Assembly (NCBI RefSeq): GCF_000826185.2
Contig: NZ_LN648873.1
Coordinates: 515,282 to 579,281, forward strand
Direction: 5' to 3'
DNA length: 64,000 nt
DNA from: Microbacterium gorillae
GTDB taxonomy: Bacteria > Actinomycetota > Actinomycetes > Actinomycetales > Microbacteriaceae
Part shown: positions 42,964 through 53,934 of the stretch, in pieces
Position numbering within the stretch: the stretch's first letter is position 1
Layout of the letters: each line of letters opens with the position of its first letter
Translations under genes and position numbers: made by a program
Notes under the pieces: generated by a model
The model's input: only the letters and a program-made list of their open reading frames with translations
Told to the model about the DNA's origin: nothing
Database searches by the model: none

Positions 42964-44562
42964 TCAGCTCCGTTCGGCGGCGTCGGTGAGGTAGACGTTC
43001 TTGATCTTCGACGAGCCGCCCTGGAACGGACCGGTGCCGTGATCGTGCACCGTGATCCGCAGGTCCCGCGCCGTCTCGTCCTCCTCCAGGGACTGCGCGA
43101 TGTCGCGGGAGACGTGGGCGAGGTGACCGAGCACTCCCACCGCTGACCGCCGGGCGAGGTCGGCGCGCTGGTCCGCGTCCAACGCGGCGTCCTCGCGCAG
43201 TTGCAGATGGATCATGGGGCGCTGCTCGGCATCCCCGATGTCCACCAGTTCGAGCTTGAACGACTCGATCTGAGCGGCATGCGGGTTGTCGCGGTACAGG
43301 CCGTTCTCCACGTCGAGGGGATAGATGTTCGCCCCCATGTAGGAGATCGTGGAGTCCTTGCGGCCGAACAGCAGCAGGAACGGCAGCTTCATTCGCTGCG
43401 TCGCGAACGCGCGATCGAACCCGGCCGCGAGACGTCGATTGCTCCGCACGATGCGTTCCAGTTCGGGGAAGGACAGCAGCCGCGCCTCGTCCCCGATGTC
43501 ATAGCGGACCTTCGGCGCCATGATCGAGGTGGAGTTCAGGGTGCACAGCAGCGACCCGGACTCGTTCGTCTCCAGATACGTCTCCAGCGGGTTGTACTGG
43601 AACACCATCGGCGTGCGCGCCTCGTCGCCGAGCACGGCCTGGCGGAACGTCGCGTTGTCCAGGAGTTCGCGCCGCAGCCAGACCGCCAGGTCGCTCTCCC
43701 CGGCCATGCCGATCGTGAGGTCACTCGCGCCGTAGCCGGAGTAGATGCGCCCGAACCGTTCCTGGAGGTAGTCGCGCAGTCCCTCGGTGAGTGCCTCTCC
43801 CCCGACGAAGCCGTTCAGGTCATGCCGGTTCCAGTCGAAGCCGAGCTCGTCGAGGCGATCGCGCAGGTGCTTGAGGAAGGGCGGGTAGGCGCTGATGACG
43901 TACGTGTAGCCGGGTCCGAAGTGCGCGATGGTGTCGACGATCTTGTCGATGTCCGGTCCGGTGTTCTTCACCATGGCGACACGGGACATCGCGATGCCGG
44001 TGTTGGTGCCCGTCGCCCAGGCTCCCATCGAGAAGGCGTTGATGCAGAACAGCCGGCGTGACCCGAACAGCATCGTGACGTAGCCGGCGACGTTGCGGTG
44101 CACGGTGCCGAGCTCGCGCTTGGAGCGCATCCAGTTGTACGGCTTGCCGGAAGACCCGCTGGATTCGTCCACGACCGTGCCGGCGATGCGGATCCGCCCG
44201 TCCCAGCACCGCGCGTTCTCCGGGTAGCGGGCGACGTACGAGGCCTTGTCCGTCGGGGCGTACGAGTCCAGCCGCCACCAGCGGAACCGGAAGCCCCGGG
44301 CGTTCTGGAAGTGCCGGTATGCGGGTACATCCAGGTAGGCGTACTGGCACATCATCCACGCGTGCAGCTTGGCGAAGCGCCCCATCACCGGGCGGTAGTT
44401 GCGCGCCGTGACGCGCCACAGCGCCGGATGCAGCCGGTACGCGGAGTACGCGGACGTGAGAATCGCCGCGGTCGCCCGCAACGTGAACTGTCGGATCAGA
44501 TTGGGACGGCTGTGTCCGTCCGCGGGTACAGGAATCGCCACCGTGCTTTTCCCCCTCGCCAT
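42964..44562 (-). CDS. Phenylacetate-CoA ligase/CapK-like adenylate-forming enzyme
   Basis: 532 residues. The ATP loop is VVDESSGSSGKPYNWMRSKRE; YTYVISAYPPFLKHLRDRL, GFVGGEALTEGLRDYLQERFG and IYSGYGASDLTIGMAGES follow the PaaK/CapK order, and FLLLFGRKDSTISYMGANIYPLDVENGL is the hinge region before the small C-terminal domain. It should activate a carboxylic acid as an acyl-adenylate and probably a CoA thioester; the substrate is unknown. It is the first gene of the four-gene operon between ctaB and ctaA. ATG 44562; the long N-terminal helical part (to about residue 130) is larger than in PaaK. Confidence 0.8.
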   Translation of the reverse strand: MARGKSTVAIPVPADGHSRPNLIRQFTLRATAAILTSAYSAYRLHPALWRVTARNYRPVMGRFAKLHAWMMCQYAYLDVPAYRHFQNARGFRFRWWRLDSYAPTDKASYVARYPENARCWDGRIRIAGTVVDESSGSSGKPYNWMRSKRELGTVHRNVAGYVTMLFGSRRLFCINAFSMGAWATGTNTGIAMSRVAMVKNTGPDIDKIVDTIAHFGPGYTYVISAYPPFLKHLRDRLDELGFDWNRHDLNGFVGGEALTEGLRDYLQERFGRIYSGYGASDLTIGMAGESDLAVWLRRELLDNATFRQAVLGDEARTPMVFQYNPLETYLETNESGSLLCTLNSTSIMAPKVRYDIGDEARLLSFPELERIVRSNRRLAAGFDRAFATQRMKLPFLLLFGRKDSTISYMGANIYPLDVENGLYRDNPHAAQIESFKLELVDIGDAEQRPMIHLQLREDAALDADQRADLARRSAVGVLGHLAHVSRDIAQSLEEDETARDLRITVHDHGTGPFQGGSSKIKNVYLTDAAERS

Positions 44563-44574
44563 CGGTGTGGTCCG

Positions 44575-44580
44575 AGGTTA
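44575..44580 (-). promoter_or_regulatory. -10 element (TAACCT) of the CoA-ligase operon
   Basis: On the minus strand TAACCT ends 13 bases before ATG 44562, giving a leader of about six bases. The hairpin at 44596 isolates it from ctaB transcription. Confidence 0.4.
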
Positions 44581-44595
44581 CCCGAGTCTCCCCCT

Positions 44596-44666
44596 CGCGA
44601 AACACCCAAGCACGTCCGAGACTCACCGCGTTGCGCAGGGTTTGGGACGTGCCTGGGTGTCTCGCG
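44596..44666. repeat. REP-like palindrome copy 1, between ctaB and the ligase operon
   Basis: Arms of 22 bases at 44596-44617 and 44645-44666 pair with two mismatches; the arm core is ACACCCA-R-GCACGTCC. A second, closely similar element lies at 53935-54005. It also serves as a likely terminator of ctaB, 13 bases past its stop. Confidence 0.75.
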
Positions 44667-44678
44667 GAGGGAAACGGT

Positions 44679-45599
44679 TCAGAAGGGCAGCAGCGGGTCG
44701 ACCGCGATGGCCAGGAACAGCAGCGTGCAGTACACGATCGACGCGTGGAACACACGCATGGGCGCCGGACCGTCACCCTTCACCGCGCGGTTGTACAGGC
44801 GGTGCGCTTCGTAGATGAACCAGCCGCCGAAGACGACCGCCGACACGGTGTAGACCAGGCCCATCGGCGCGACGGGGATCAGCAGCAGCGAGCAGATGAC
44901 GGTCGCCCAGGTGTAGAGGATCACCTGCAGGCCGACCTGCGAGGTGCCGCGGGTGACACCGAGCATGGGCACGTCCACGGACTCGTACTGGTCCTTGTAC
45001 TTCATGGACAGCGGCCAGTAGTGCGCCGGCGTCCACAGAAACACCAGCACGAACAGGATCACCGGTGCCCACGAGAACCTCGGGTCCACGGCTGCCCAGC
45101 CGATCGCGACCGGGAAGCATCCGGCGATGCCGCCCCAGATGATGTTCTGCTCGGTGCGGCGCTTGAGCCACATCGTGTAGATCACGACGTAGAAGAAGAT
45201 AGCGATCACGGACAGGACCGTGGCAGCCGGCGTGGTGAACACGGCCAGCCAGACGGTGGAGATGATCGCGAGCGTCCACGCGAAGACCAGAGCGTTGCGC
45301 GGCGTGAGTTCGCCGGTGACGAGCGGACGGTCCTTCGTGCGCTTCATGTGCGCGTCCATGTCCCGGTCCAGGTACATGTTGAACGCCGCGGCGGACCCGG
45401 CGCTCATCGAGCCGCCGATGACGGTCGCGAGCATCAGCCAGAGGTTCGGCAGACCGTGCGCGGCGAGGAACATCACCGGCACCGTCGTCATCAGCAGCAG
45501 TTCGAGCACGCGCGGCTTGGTCAGCGCGACGTAGGCACGGATGGTACGTCCGAGGCTCTTGGACTCAGTCCGCCCGACGGCAGGAGACGTCGTGGTCAG
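44679..45599 (-). CDS. ctaB: Protoheme IX farnesyltransferase, probable CTG start
   Basis: 306 residues with the start proposed here. The UbiA-type core has FNMYLDRDMDAHMKRTKDRPLVTGELTP (first Asp-rich motif), WTPAHYWPLSMKYKDQYESVDVPML (second) and about eight membrane helices. It makes heme O from heme and farnesyl diphosphate, the step before CtaA. The family motif VALTKPRVLELLL begins upstream of the first in-frame GTG (45509), so translation must start earlier. No ATG, GTG or TTG exists in frame before the stop upstream; CTG 45599 (MTTTSPAVGRT...) is eight bases after GAAGGGGG and 33 bases from a predicted transcript start. The non-standard start is inference; the gene identity is firm. 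Confidence 0.88.
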   Translation of the reverse strand: MTTTSPAVGRTESKSLGRTIRAYVALTKPRVLELLLMTTVPVMFLAAHGLPNLWLMLATVIGGSMSAGSAAAFNMYLDRDMDAHMKRTKDRPLVTGELTPRNALVFAWTLAIISTVWLAVFTTPAATVLSVIAIFFYVVIYTMWLKRRTEQNIIWGGIAGCFPVAIGWAAVDPRFSWAPVILFVLVFLWTPAHYWPLSMKYKDQYESVDVPMLGVTRGTSQVGLQVILYTWATVICSLLLIPVAPMGLVYTVSAVVFGGWFIYEAHRLYNRAVKGDGPAPMRVFHASIVYCTLLFLAIAVDPLLPF

Positions 45600-45638
45600 C
45601 TCGATCGCCCCCTTCGTTCGACTTGGGCACAGAGTGCC

Positions 45639-45644
45639 AGTCTA
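45639..45644 (-). promoter_or_regulatory. -10 element (TAGACT) of ctaB
   Basis: Minus-strand TAGACT predicts a transcript start near 45632 and a 33-base leader containing GAAGGGGG at 45608-45615, eight bases before the proposed CTG start. Confidence 0.5.
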
Positions 45645-45713
45645 TGCCATCGGAACGGATGCTTCCGGCCGCAACATGGCGCCTCCTGCGGCCCGTGCGA
45701 GCACCCGAATCGG

Positions 45714-45719
45714 TATGCT
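45714..45719 (+). promoter_or_regulatory. -10 element (TATGCT) of the tkt operon
   Basis: TATGCT in the divergent ctaB/tkt interval predicts a start near 45726 and a leader of about 90 bases to GTG 45816. Confidence 0.45.
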
Positions 45720-45815
45720 GACGAAGGTAACCACATGCGCACGACTCCGGCTTCTCGCCGTGTCGAAACGGCCTCAGCGCCGTATGCACATGACCACTAC
45801 ATGGAAGGCGATCCG

Positions 45816-47912
45816 GTGACGGAACTTCGTTGGGATGAGATCGACAAGCGTGCCGTGGACACGGCGCGGGTGCTGGCCGCGGACGCGGTCGAGAAGGTCG
45901 GCAACGGCCATCCGGGCACGGCGATGAGCCTTGCCCCGGTCGCCTATCTGCTCTACCAGCGCGTCATGCGCCACGATCCCGCGGCTCCCCGTTGGATCGG
46001 TCGCGATCGCTTCGTGCTGTCCGTGGGCCACTCCTCGTTGACCCAGTACATCCAGCTCTACTACGGCGGCTTCGGTCTGGAGCTCACCGACCTCGAGGCG
46101 CTGCGGACCTGGGGCTCGCTCACTCCGGGTCACCCCGAATACGGTCACACCGCGGGCGTGGAGATCACGACCGGACCGCTCGGGCAGGGGCTCGCCTCGT
46201 CCGTCGGTTTCGCCTACTCCCAGCGCTACGAGCGTGGCCTGTTCGACCCGGACGCCGACGCCGGCACCAGCCCCTTCGACCACCACGTCTACGTCATCTG
46301 CGGCGACGGCGACATGCAGGAGGGCGTCACCAGTGAGGCCTCCTCCCTCGCCGGACACCAGCAGCTCGGTAACCTCATCGCGATCTACGACTCCAACCAG
46401 ATCTCGATCGAGGACGACACGAACGTCGCCTTCACCGAGGACGTGCGCCAGCGCTACGAGTCGTACGGGTGGGACGTTCGCGTCGTGGACTGGAAGAAGA
46501 CCGGCCAGTACATCGAGGACGTCCCGGAGCTGTTCGACGCCATTGAGGCCGCGAAGGGCGTGACGGACAAGCCGTCGCTCATCATCCTGCGCACCATCAT
46601 CGGCTGGCCGTCGCCGGGCAAGCAGAACTCCGGCAAGATCCACGGCTCCGCCCTCGGTGCCGACGAGCTGGCCGCGACGAAGAAGGTGCTCGGCTTCGAT
46701 CCCGAGCAGAACTTCGTCGTCGCCGACGACGTGATCGCGCACACCCGCGAGCTCGCCGAGCGCGGTGCTGCGGCGCACGCCGAGTGGGACGACGCGTTCG
46801 CCGCCTGGGGTGCCGCCAACCCGGAGCGCAAGGCTCTGCTGGAGCGCCTGGAGGCGCGGGAACTGCCCGCGGACATCGCCGACGCGCTGCCGACGTTCGA
46901 GGCCGGCAAGGACGTGTCCACCCGGTCGGCGTCAGGCCAGGTCATCAACGCGCTCGCCGCGAAGCTCCCCGAACTGTGGGGCGGGTCGGCAGACCTCGCC
47001 GAGTCGAACCTGACGACGATCAAGGACGCGCCGTCGTTCATCCCCACGCAGTGGTCCACGCACGAGTGGTCCGGCAACCCGTACGGCCGCGTGATGCACT
47101 TCGGCATCCGTGAGCACGCGATGGGCTCGATCCTGAACGGCATCGTGCTGTCCGGGCATACGCGCCCGTTCGGCGGAACCTTCCTGATCTTCAGCGACTA
47201 CATGCGGCCTCCGGTGCGCCTGGCCGCGCTGATGGGAATCGCGCCGATCTACGTCTGGACGCACGACTCGGTGGCGCTGGGCGAGGACGGTCCGACCCAC
47301 CAGCCGATCGAGCAGCTCGCCTCGTTGCGAGTCATCCCGAACATGACGGTGGTGCGACCCGCCGACGCCAACGAGACCGCGGTGGCGTGGCTCCAGGCGT
47401 TGAAGCACCACGACGGTCCGATCGGTCTCGCCCTGACTCGTCAGAACATTCCGGTGTTCGACCGTGGTGAGGGTCCGGCCTCGGGTGACTCCTTCGCATC
47501 GGCCGAGGGCGTCGCTCGCGGCGCCTACGTCCTGCAGGAGGCACCCGGCGGCACGCCGGACGTCCTGCTCATCGCGACCGGTTCCGAGGTCCAGCTCGCC
47601 GTCTCGGCGCGCGAGACCCTGGCCGGCGAGGGCATCAACGCCCGCGTCGTGTCCGCCCCGTCGCTGGAATGGTTCGCGAAGCAGGACGACGCGTACCGCG
47701 AGAGCGTGATCCCGGCCGGGGTCAAGGCCCGCGTCGCCGTCGAGGCCGCCTCGCCGGCCAGCTGGTGGCGCATCGTCGGCGACACCGGTCGTGTCGTCGG
47801 CATCGACCACTTCGGCGCTTCCGCTGATTGGAAGACGCTCTTCGAGAAGTTCGGGATCACCGCCGACCACGTCGTGCAGGCTGCCCGTGAGACCGTGAAG
47901 GAGAACTCATGA
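45816..47912 (+). CDS. tkt: Transketolase
   Basis: 698 residues. [38 protein letters not shown] is the family start; the TPP motif is [38 protein letters not shown], and [23 protein letters not shown] and [19 protein letters not shown] mark the pyrimidine domain. It moves two-carbon units in the pentose phosphate pathway. GTG 45816 has GGAAGG seven bases upstream and fits the family. ATG 45735, also with a fair ribosome site, would add 27 residues. The long open frame further upstream covers ctaB antisense and is discounted. First gene of tkt-tal-pgi-zwf-opcA-pgl. Confidence 0.94.
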   Translation: MTELRWDEIDKRAVDTARVLAADAVEKVGNGHPGTAMSLAPVAYLLYQRVMRHDPAAPRWIGRDRFVLSVGHSSLTQYIQLYYGGFGLELTDLEALRTWGSLTPGHPEYGHTAGVEITTGPLGQGLASSVGFAYSQRYERGLFDPDADAGTSPFDHHVYVICGDGDMQEGVTSEASSLAGHQQLGNLIAIYDSNQISIEDDTNVAFTEDVRQRYESYGWDVRVVDWKKTGQYIEDVPELFDAIEAAKGVTDKPSLIILRTIIGWPSPGKQNSGKIHGSALGADELAATKKVLGFDPEQNFVVADDVIAHTRELAERGAAAHAEWDDAFAAWGAANPERKALLERLEARELPADIADALPTFEAGKDVSTRSASGQVINALAAKLPELWGGSADLAESNLTTIKDAPSFIPTQWSTHEWSGNPYGRVMHFGIREHAMGSILNGIVLSGHTRPFGGTFLIFSDYMRPPVRLAALMGIAPIYVWTHDSVALGEDGPTHQPIEQLASLRVIPNMTVVRPADANETAVAWLQALKHHDGPIGLALTRQNIPVFDRGEGPASGDSFASAEGVARGAYVLQEAPGGTPDVLLIATGSEVQLAVSARETLAGEGINARVVSAPSLEWFAKQDDAYRESVIPAGVKARVAVEAASPASWWRIVGDTGRVVGIDHFGASADWKTLFEKFGITADHVVQAARETVKENS

Positions 47913-49015
47913 CCACCCCGACCGAGGACCTCAACGCCACCGGCGTCAGCATCTGGCTGGATGACCTGTCCCGCCAGCGCATCACCTCCGGCAACCTCGC
48001 GGAACTGATCCGCACGCGCAACATCTCCGGGGTGACGACGAACCCGACGATCTTCCAGGGCGCGATCGGTTCCGGCAGCGCCGACTACAAGGACCAGGTG
48101 AACAGCCTCGCCGCGAGCGGCGCGGACGTGGACGCGACCATCGCTGCGCTGACCACGGACGACGTGCGCGACGCGGCCGACATCTTCCGGCCCGTGTACG
48201 ACGCGACCGGTGGGGTGGACGGTCGGGTCTCGATCGAGGTCTCCCCCGATCTGGCGCACGACACCGACGGCACCGTCGCGCAGGCGAAGGAACTGTGGGC
48301 CACCGTCGACCGCCCGAACACGCTGATCAAGATTCCGGCGACCAAGGCGGGCCTGCCCGCGATCACCGCCGTGATCGGCGAGGGCATCAGCGTCAACGTC
48401 ACGCTCATCTTCAGTCTGGAGCGCTACGCGGAGGTCATCGACGCGTACTACGCAGGCCTGAAGCTCGCACGCGAGAACGGTCACGACCTGTCGCAGATCC
48501 ACTCCGTGGCGTCCTTCTTCGTGTCCCGCGTGGACACCGAGGTCGACAAGCGCCTCGAGGCCCTCGGCGGCGACGCACTGGCGCTGAAGAGCAAGGCCGG
48601 TCTCGCCAACGCCCGACTGGCGTACGAGCTCTACCAACAACGGTCCTCCTCCGCCGAGGCCAGCGAGCTCGCCGCCGCCGGTGCGAACCCGCAGCGTCCG
48701 CTCTGGGCGTCGACCGGTGTGAAGGACCCGGCTCTGCCGGACACCCTCTACGTGACCGAGCTCGTCGCGCCGAACACGGTCAACACGATGCCCGAGAAGA
48801 CGCTCGAGGCGACCTACGACCACGGCGTGATCACCGGTGACACGATCACCCCGAACATTCCCGCCGCCCACGCGTTCTTCGACGATCTCGCCGCCGCCGG
48901 TGTCGATTTCGCCGATGTCACGCAGGTGCTCGAGGACGAGGGCGTGGCGAAGTTCATCGCCTCCTGGCAGGACCTGAAGAAGACGGTGCAGGAAGCGCTG
49001 GACGCCGCCCGATGA
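47909..49015 (+). CDS. tal: Transaldolase
   Basis: 368 residues, the longer actinobacterial type. [41 protein letters not shown] is the N-terminus; the Schiff-base Lys lies in [15 protein letters not shown], and [39 protein letters not shown] ends the barrel. It transfers dihydroxyacetone units between sugar phosphates. ATG overlaps the tkt stop (ATGA) and its own stop overlaps pgi. Confidence 0.95.
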   Translation: MTTPTEDLNATGVSIWLDDLSRQRITSGNLAELIRTRNISGVTTNPTIFQGAIGSGSADYKDQVNSLAASGADVDATIAALTTDDVRDAADIFRPVYDATGGVDGRVSIEVSPDLAHDTDGTVAQAKELWATVDRPNTLIKIPATKAGLPAITAVIGEGISVNVTLIFSLERYAEVIDAYYAGLKLARENGHDLSQIHSVASFFVSRVDTEVDKRLEALGGDALALKSKAGLANARLAYELYQQRSSSAEASELAAAGANPQRPLWASTGVKDPALPDTLYVTELVAPNTVNTMPEKTLEATYDHGVITGDTITPNIPAAHAFFDDLAAAGVDFADVTQVLEDEGVAKFIASWQDLKKTVQEALDAAR

Positions 49016-50643
49016 GTTTCGAGGTCCGCCTCTCCGGTCATCCCGAAGCCGTTGCGGCACACGTCGTGCCGCAACTGGTGGCGGACCTCGTCGCCTCCGG
49101 CGTCACGGCGGCCGACCCCACGCTGTGGGGGGCCGCCGCCGAGGCCGAGGCACGAGTCCGCCTCGGGTGGGTCGATGCCGTGATGGCGTCGCGCCCGCTC
49201 GTCGCTGAGATCGCCGCGCTGCGCGAGCAGTTCCTCGCACGCGGCGTGACCCGCTTCGTGCTGGCCGGAATGGGCGGATCCTCGCTCGCTCCGGAGGTCA
49301 TCGCAGCGTCGTTCGACGTCCCGTTGACGGTTCTCGACTCCACTGCTCCCGGGGAAGTCCTGGCCGCACTGGACGGAGACGGCAGCGACGGCGGACTGAC
49401 GCGGACCGCCCTGATCGTGTCTTCCAAGTCCGGTTCCACGCTCGAGACGGACTCCGCGCGTCGAGCGTTCGAGGCGCAGTTCCGCGATCTCGGCATCGAC
49501 CCGGCCGAACGCATCGTCGTGGTGACCGATCCGGATTCCCCCCTCGCGCAGTGGGCCACGTCCGTCGGCTGCCGCGTCTTCACGGCCGACCCCAACGTCG
49601 GTGGACGCTATTCCGCGCTGACCGCCTTCGGCCTGGTTCCGGCCGGTCTCGCCGGCGCGGATGTGGGCGCCCTCCTCGACGAGGCCGAGGCGACCATGCT
49701 GACGGTCGCCGTGGATGCGCCCGACAATCCCGCGCTCGTCCTCGCGGCGGCCCTCGCCGGAACACCCGCGGACGGCGCGCCGCGGAAGGACAAGATCGCG
49801 CTCGTCTCTGACGGCACCGCCCCGGCGGGGCTGGCGGACTGGATCGAGCAGCTCATGGCCGAGTCCACCGGCAAGGAGGGCACCGGTCTGCTGCCGGTGG
49901 TGCTGCTGCCGGTCTCGCCGGAGATCGATGACGCGACGGATGATCTGCAGATCGTCCGCTTCGTGAACGACGTCGATGACACCGGCATGTTCGATGACAC
50001 CTGGAGCGAGATCCTCGTCTCCGGCAGCCTCGGCGGCCATTTCCTGACATGGGAGTACGCGATCGCGATCGCCGGCCGCCTGCTCGGCATCGATCCGTTC
50101 GACCAGCCCGACGTCGAGGCGGCCAAGGCCGCCACCCGTCGGTTGCTGGAGGCGCGCCCCATCGAAGCACCCCCGGCATTCGTCGAGGAGGGCATCGAGG
50201 TGCGGGTGAGTGAACCCGACCTCGCCGCAGCCGGAACCGTGCGCGGCGTGCTCGATGAGCTCTGGACGCGCCTCGGTCCGGACGGGTACGTCTCCCTCCA
50301 GGCCTATGTGGACCGCGACGCTCTGCCCCAACTCGCCGGGCTCCGCGAGCTCGTCGCCGCCGATGCCGCTCGTCCGACGACGTTCGGCTGGGGTCCGCGC
50401 TTCCTGCACTCGACCGGGCAGTACCACAAGGGCGGTCCCGCGACCGGGGTGTTCCTGCAGATCCGGGAGCGCACCGAGGTGGACCTGGAGATCCCCGGGC
50501 GCACGTTCACCTTCGGAGAGCTGATCGCGGCGCAGGCCGCGGGCGATGCGGCAGTGCTCGCCGATCACGGACGTCCGGTCGTGACACTCACGCTCACCGA
50601 TCCTCAGGCCGACATCCTCGGGCTCTTCGAAGCCGCCGACTGA
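49012..50643 (+). CDS. pgi: Glucose-6-phosphate isomerase
   Basis: 543 residues. The two SIS subdomains are visible: [16 protein letters not shown] and [21 protein letters not shown] with the phosphate loop, then [23 protein letters not shown]. Near the C-terminus, [24 protein letters not shown] includes the conserved His/Lys region. It interconverts glucose-6-phosphate and fructose-6-phosphate. This is the actinobacterial operon form, more divergent than the E. coli enzyme. It lies between tal and zwf, unlike in mycobacteria where pgi is elsewhere. Confidence 0.92.
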   Translation: MSFEVRLSGHPEAVAAHVVPQLVADLVASGVTAADPTLWGAAAEAEARVRLGWVDAVMASRPLVAEIAALREQFLARGVTRFVLAGMGGSSLAPEVIAASFDVPLTVLDSTAPGEVLAALDGDGSDGGLTRTALIVSSKSGSTLETDSARRAFEAQFRDLGIDPAERIVVVTDPDSPLAQWATSVGCRVFTADPNVGGRYSALTAFGLVPAGLAGADVGALLDEAEATMLTVAVDAPDNPALVLAAALAGTPADGAPRKDKIALVSDGTAPAGLADWIEQLMAESTGKEGTGLLPVVLLPVSPEIDDATDDLQIVRFVNDVDDTGMFDDTWSEILVSGSLGGHFLTWEYAIAIAGRLLGIDPFDQPDVEAAKAATRRLLEARPIEAPPAFVEEGIEVRVSEPDLAAAGTVRGVLDELWTRLGPDGYVSLQAYVDRDALPQLAGLRELVAADAARPTTFGWGPRFLHSTGQYHKGGPATGVFLQIRERTEVDLEIPGRTFTFGELIAAQAAGDAAVLADHGRPVVTLTLTDPQADILGLFEAAD

Positions 50644-50665
50644 CACAGAAAACCCACCCCCACTG

Positions 50666-52213
50666 ATGACCTCACCCATCTCCCGCGGGCACAACCCGCT
50701 GCGCGACCCCGACGATCGCCGGCTCAACCGCATCGCCGGACCGAGCGCCCTGGTGATCTTCGGCGTGACCGGAGACCTGAGCCGCAAGAAGCTCATGCCA
50801 GCCGTCTACGACCTCGCCAACCGCGGTCTGCTGCCGCCCGGATTCGCCCTGGTCGGTTTCGCCCGGCGCGAGTGGGAGGACCAGGACTTCGCCCAGGTGG
50901 TCCACGACGCCGTCAAGGCCGGAGCTCGGACGGAGTTCCGCGAGGACACGTGGAACCAGCTCTGCGAGGGCATCCGCTTCGTCCAGGGAACGTTCGACGA
51001 CGCGGACGCGTTCGCACGCCTGAAGGAGACCCTCGACGTACTGGACGTCGAACGCGGCACGATGGGCAACCACGCGTTCTACCTGTCCATTCCGCCGAAG
51101 GACTTCCCCGTCGTGACCCGGCAGCTGCGCGAGTCCGGGCTGGTCGACGGAACCAACGACCCCGACCACTGGCGTCGCGTCGTGATCGAGAAGCCGTTCG
51201 GCGACGACCTCGCCTCCGCGCGGGCCCTCAACGAGGCGTTGGAATCCGCCTTCCCAGCCGACTCGATCTTCCGCATCGACCACTACCTCGGCAAGGAGAC
51301 GGTGCAGAACATTCTGGCGCTGCGCTTCGCCAACGAGCTGTACGAGCCGCTGTGGAACCGCAACTACGTCGATCACGTGCAGATCACGATGGCCGAGGAC
51401 ATCGGCGTCGGCGGACGTGCGGGGTACTACGACGGCATCGGTGCCGCCCGTGACGTCATCCAGAACCACCTCCTGCAGCTGCTCGCCCTGACCGCGATGG
51501 AGGAGCCGATCAGCCTGGACGCGAAGGACCTCCGTGCGGAGAAGGAGAAGGTGCTCGCAGCCGTCTCGCTCCCGGCGGACCTCGCCACCGCGACCGCACG
51601 CGGCCAGTACGCCGGCGGATGGCAGGGGGGCGAGCAGGTGCTCGGCTTCCTCGAGGAGGACGGCATGAACCCGCAGTCCACGACCGAGACCTACGCCGCC
51701 ATCAAGCTCGAGATCGACACCCGCCGCTGGGCCGGGGTGCCCTTCTACCTTCGCACCGGCAAGCGTCTCGGCCGCCGTGTCACCGAGGTCGCCGTGGTGT
51801 TCAAGAAGGCGCCGGAGCACCTGTTCTCCCGATCGCAGAGCTCGGAGCTCGGTCAGAACGCGCTGGTGATCCGCATCCAGCCGGACGAGGGCGTCACGCT
51901 CCGGTTCGGTTCCAAGGTGCCGGGTGCCGGAACCGAGGTCCGCGACGTGACGATGGACTTCGGCTACGGCCACGCGTTCACGGAGGCCAGCCCGGAGGCG
52001 TACGAGCGACTCATCCTCGACGTCCTCCTCGGGGACCCGCCGCTGTTCCCCCGACACGAGGAGGTCGAGCTGTCCTGGCGCATCCTCGACCCGATCGAGG
52101 AGTTCTGGGCCGCCGAGGGCGGTCCGCTGGAGCAGTATGACCCTGGTTCCTGGGGGCCCGCATCGGCCGACGACCTGTTGGCCCGCGACGGTCGTGTCTG
52201 GAGGCGCCCGTGA
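50666..52213 (+). CDS. zwf: Glucose-6-phosphate 1-dehydrogenase
   Basis: 515 residues. The cofactor motif is [29 protein letters not shown] and the active-site motif [31 protein letters not shown] and [24 protein letters not shown] are also standard. It oxidises glucose-6-phosphate, reducing NADP. It is followed by opcA, which many actinobacteria need for G6PDH activity. Starts 22 bases after pgi at ATG 50666. Confidence 0.96.
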   Translation: MTSPISRGHNPLRDPDDRRLNRIAGPSALVIFGVTGDLSRKKLMPAVYDLANRGLLPPGFALVGFARREWEDQDFAQVVHDAVKAGARTEFREDTWNQLCEGIRFVQGTFDDADAFARLKETLDVLDVERGTMGNHAFYLSIPPKDFPVVTRQLRESGLVDGTNDPDHWRRVVIEKPFGDDLASARALNEALESAFPADSIFRIDHYLGKETVQNILALRFANELYEPLWNRNYVDHVQITMAEDIGVGGRAGYYDGIGAARDVIQNHLLQLLALTAMEEPISLDAKDLRAEKEKVLAAVSLPADLATATARGQYAGGWQGGEQVLGFLEEDGMNPQSTTETYAAIKLEIDTRRWAGVPFYLRTGKRLGRRVTEVAVVFKKAPEHLFSRSQSSELGQNALVIRIQPDEGVTLRFGSKVPGAGTEVRDVTMDFGYGHAFTEASPEAYERLILDVLLGDPPLFPRHEEVELSWRILDPIEEFWAAEGGPLEQYDPGSWGPASADDLLARDGRVWRRP

Positions 52214-53151
52214 TCTTCGATCTTCCCGACACCACGGTCTCTCAGGTCGCCAAGCATCTGGTGAAGGTGCGCGAGGAGGGCGGTGCCGTCGCCCTCGGCC
52301 GTGTGCTGACCCTCATCATCGCGACGCGCGACGAGGTGATGGAGGCCGCGATCGAGGCGGCCAACGACGCCTCCCGTGAGCACCCGATGCGCGTGATCGT
52401 GCTCACGACCGACGAGAGCGGTGACCCGCGCCTGGACGCGCAGATCCGCGTCGGCGGCGACGCGGGTGCCAGCGAGGTCGTGGTCCTGCGCGCGCACGGC
52501 GACGCGGCGTCCAACGAGGAGAGCCTCGTCACGGGGCTCCTGCTGCCGGACGCCCCGGTCGTCGTGTGGTGGCCGGATCACCCGCCGCACCGACCGTCCG
52601 AGAGCCCACTCGGCCGCATCGCCCAGCGTCGCATCACGGACGCTTCCACGCTGCCGCACGACGTCGATCGGGTGGCAGCGCTGGCGGGCGCTTCCGCCCC
52701 CGGTGACACCGACCTCGCCTGGACGCGCCTGACGCACTGGCGTGAGCAGCTCGCCGCCGTGCTCGATCAGCCGCCGTACGAGGAAGTGACCGCCGTCGAA
52801 GTGACCGGCGCCAGTGACTCCCCCTCGACGGGTCTTCTCGCGGCGTGGCTGCGCTTGCTGCTGGACGCGCCGGTGTCCTGGCGGTATGCGGACCGGGACG
52901 AATGGGGCGAGGGCATCAAGTCCGTCCGACTCACCCGGGCATCCGGCGACATCGTTCTGGAGCGTCCGGAACCCGGAATCGCCCGCTTGACGCAGCCCGG
53001 ACAACCGGCTCATGATCTGTTGCTGCCGCGGCGGAGCCTGCGCGAGTGCCTCGCCGAGGAACTGCGCCGCTTGGACGCGGATCTGCTCTACGGTCGAGTC
53101 ATCTCGGACGGATGGCGCCTGCTCGGCCCGGCGTCCACACACCAGCGCTAG
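52210..53151 (+). CDS. opcA: Glucose-6-phosphate dehydrogenase assembly protein OpcA
   Basis: 313 residues. [39 protein letters not shown] is the family start; [32 protein letters not shown] and [18 protein letters not shown] are conserved. OpcA binds and activates G6PDH, as shown for cyanobacteria and corynebacteria. The GTG overlaps the zwf stop (GTGA), consistent with stoichiometric production. Confidence 0.95.
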   Translation: MIFDLPDTTVSQVAKHLVKVREEGGAVALGRVLTLIIATRDEVMEAAIEAANDASREHPMRVIVLTTDESGDPRLDAQIRVGGDAGASEVVVLRAHGDAASNEESLVTGLLLPDAPVVVWWPDHPPHRPSESPLGRIAQRRITDASTLPHDVDRVAALAGASAPGDTDLAWTRLTHWREQLAAVLDQPPYEEVTAVEVTGASDSPSTGLLAAWLRLLLDAPVSWRYADRDEWGEGIKSVRLTRASGDIVLERPEPGIARLTQPGQPAHDLLLPRRSLRECLAEELRRLDADLLYGRVISDGWRLLGPASTHQR

Positions 53152-53165
53152 GGGGAAGCACGCAT

Positions 53166-53933
53166 ATGGCTGAGAAGAGTGTCGTCGTCGTCCCGGACCC
53201 GGAGACCCTCGCGACGAGTGTCGCAGCGCGGTTCCTGGGAAAGGTCGCGCTCGGTCTCGCCGAGGAGCGGGACGTCCACGTCTCGCTCACCGGGGGGACG
53301 ATGGGCATCGCCGTGCTGCGGGCGACCGCGGACAACCCGATGCACGAGATGATCGACTGGTCGCGTGTGCACCTGTGGTGGAGCGACGAACGCTTCGTTC
53401 CGCGCGCGGACGGTGACCGCAACGCCCGTCAGGCTCGCGAGGCCTTCATCGAGCGCATCGCGATTCCGGCGGAGAACGTGCACGAGATGCCCGCAACCGA
53501 CGACGGCATGGACCTGGACGCGGCCGCGGAGCACTACGCCGCCGAACTCGCCCGCTTCGGATCCGACGCGCGCCCCTACCCGATCTTCGACGTCACGTTC
53601 CTCGGCGTCGGCCCGGACGGACACATCGCGTCGCTGTTCCCGGACCGCGACGAGATCCTGGTCACCGACCGCACGGCACTCCCGGTGCGCAACTCCCCCA
53701 AGCCTCCGCCCGAGCGCATCACGCTGACGCGCCCGGTCATCAACGCCTCACTGCGCGTGTGGATGGTCGTCTCCGGCGCGGAGAAGGCCGGTGCGCTGGG
53801 ACTGATCCTGGCCGGGGCGAGCTACGCATCGGTTCCCGCCGCCGGCGCCAAGGGCACCGTCCGCACGGTGATCATCGTGGACGAGGCCGCGGCCGGCGAA
53901 GTGCCCCCCGAGCTCATCGACCCCGACTTCTGA
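53166..53933 (+). CDS. pgl: 6-phosphogluconolactonase
   Basis: 255 residues. VHVSLTGGTMGIAVLRA and RVHLWWSDERFVPRADGDRNARQARE are the DevB-type motifs, and VTFLGVGPDGHIASLFPDRD carries the catalytic His. It hydrolyses 6-phosphogluconolactone from the zwf reaction. ATG 53166 follows GGGGGAAG. It ends the pentose phosphate operon; a REP-like hairpin starts directly after its stop. Confidence 0.95.
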   Translation: MAEKSVVVVPDPETLATSVAARFLGKVALGLAEERDVHVSLTGGTMGIAVLRATADNPMHEMIDWSRVHLWWSDERFVPRADGDRNARQAREAFIERIAIPAENVHEMPATDDGMDLDAAAEHYAAELARFGSDARPYPIFDVTFLGVGPDGHIASLFPDRDEILVTDRTALPVRNSPKPPPERITLTRPVINASLRVWMVVSGAEKAGALGLILAGASYASVPAAGAKGTVRTVIIVDEAAAGEVPPELIDPDF

Positions 53934-53934
53934 T

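Noticed and set aside
44565..45815. An upstream in-frame extension of transketolase of more than 400 codons
   Set aside because: It lies antisense to ctaB and has no transketolase-like or other recognisable sequence. GTG 45816 fits the family start and has a ribosome site.
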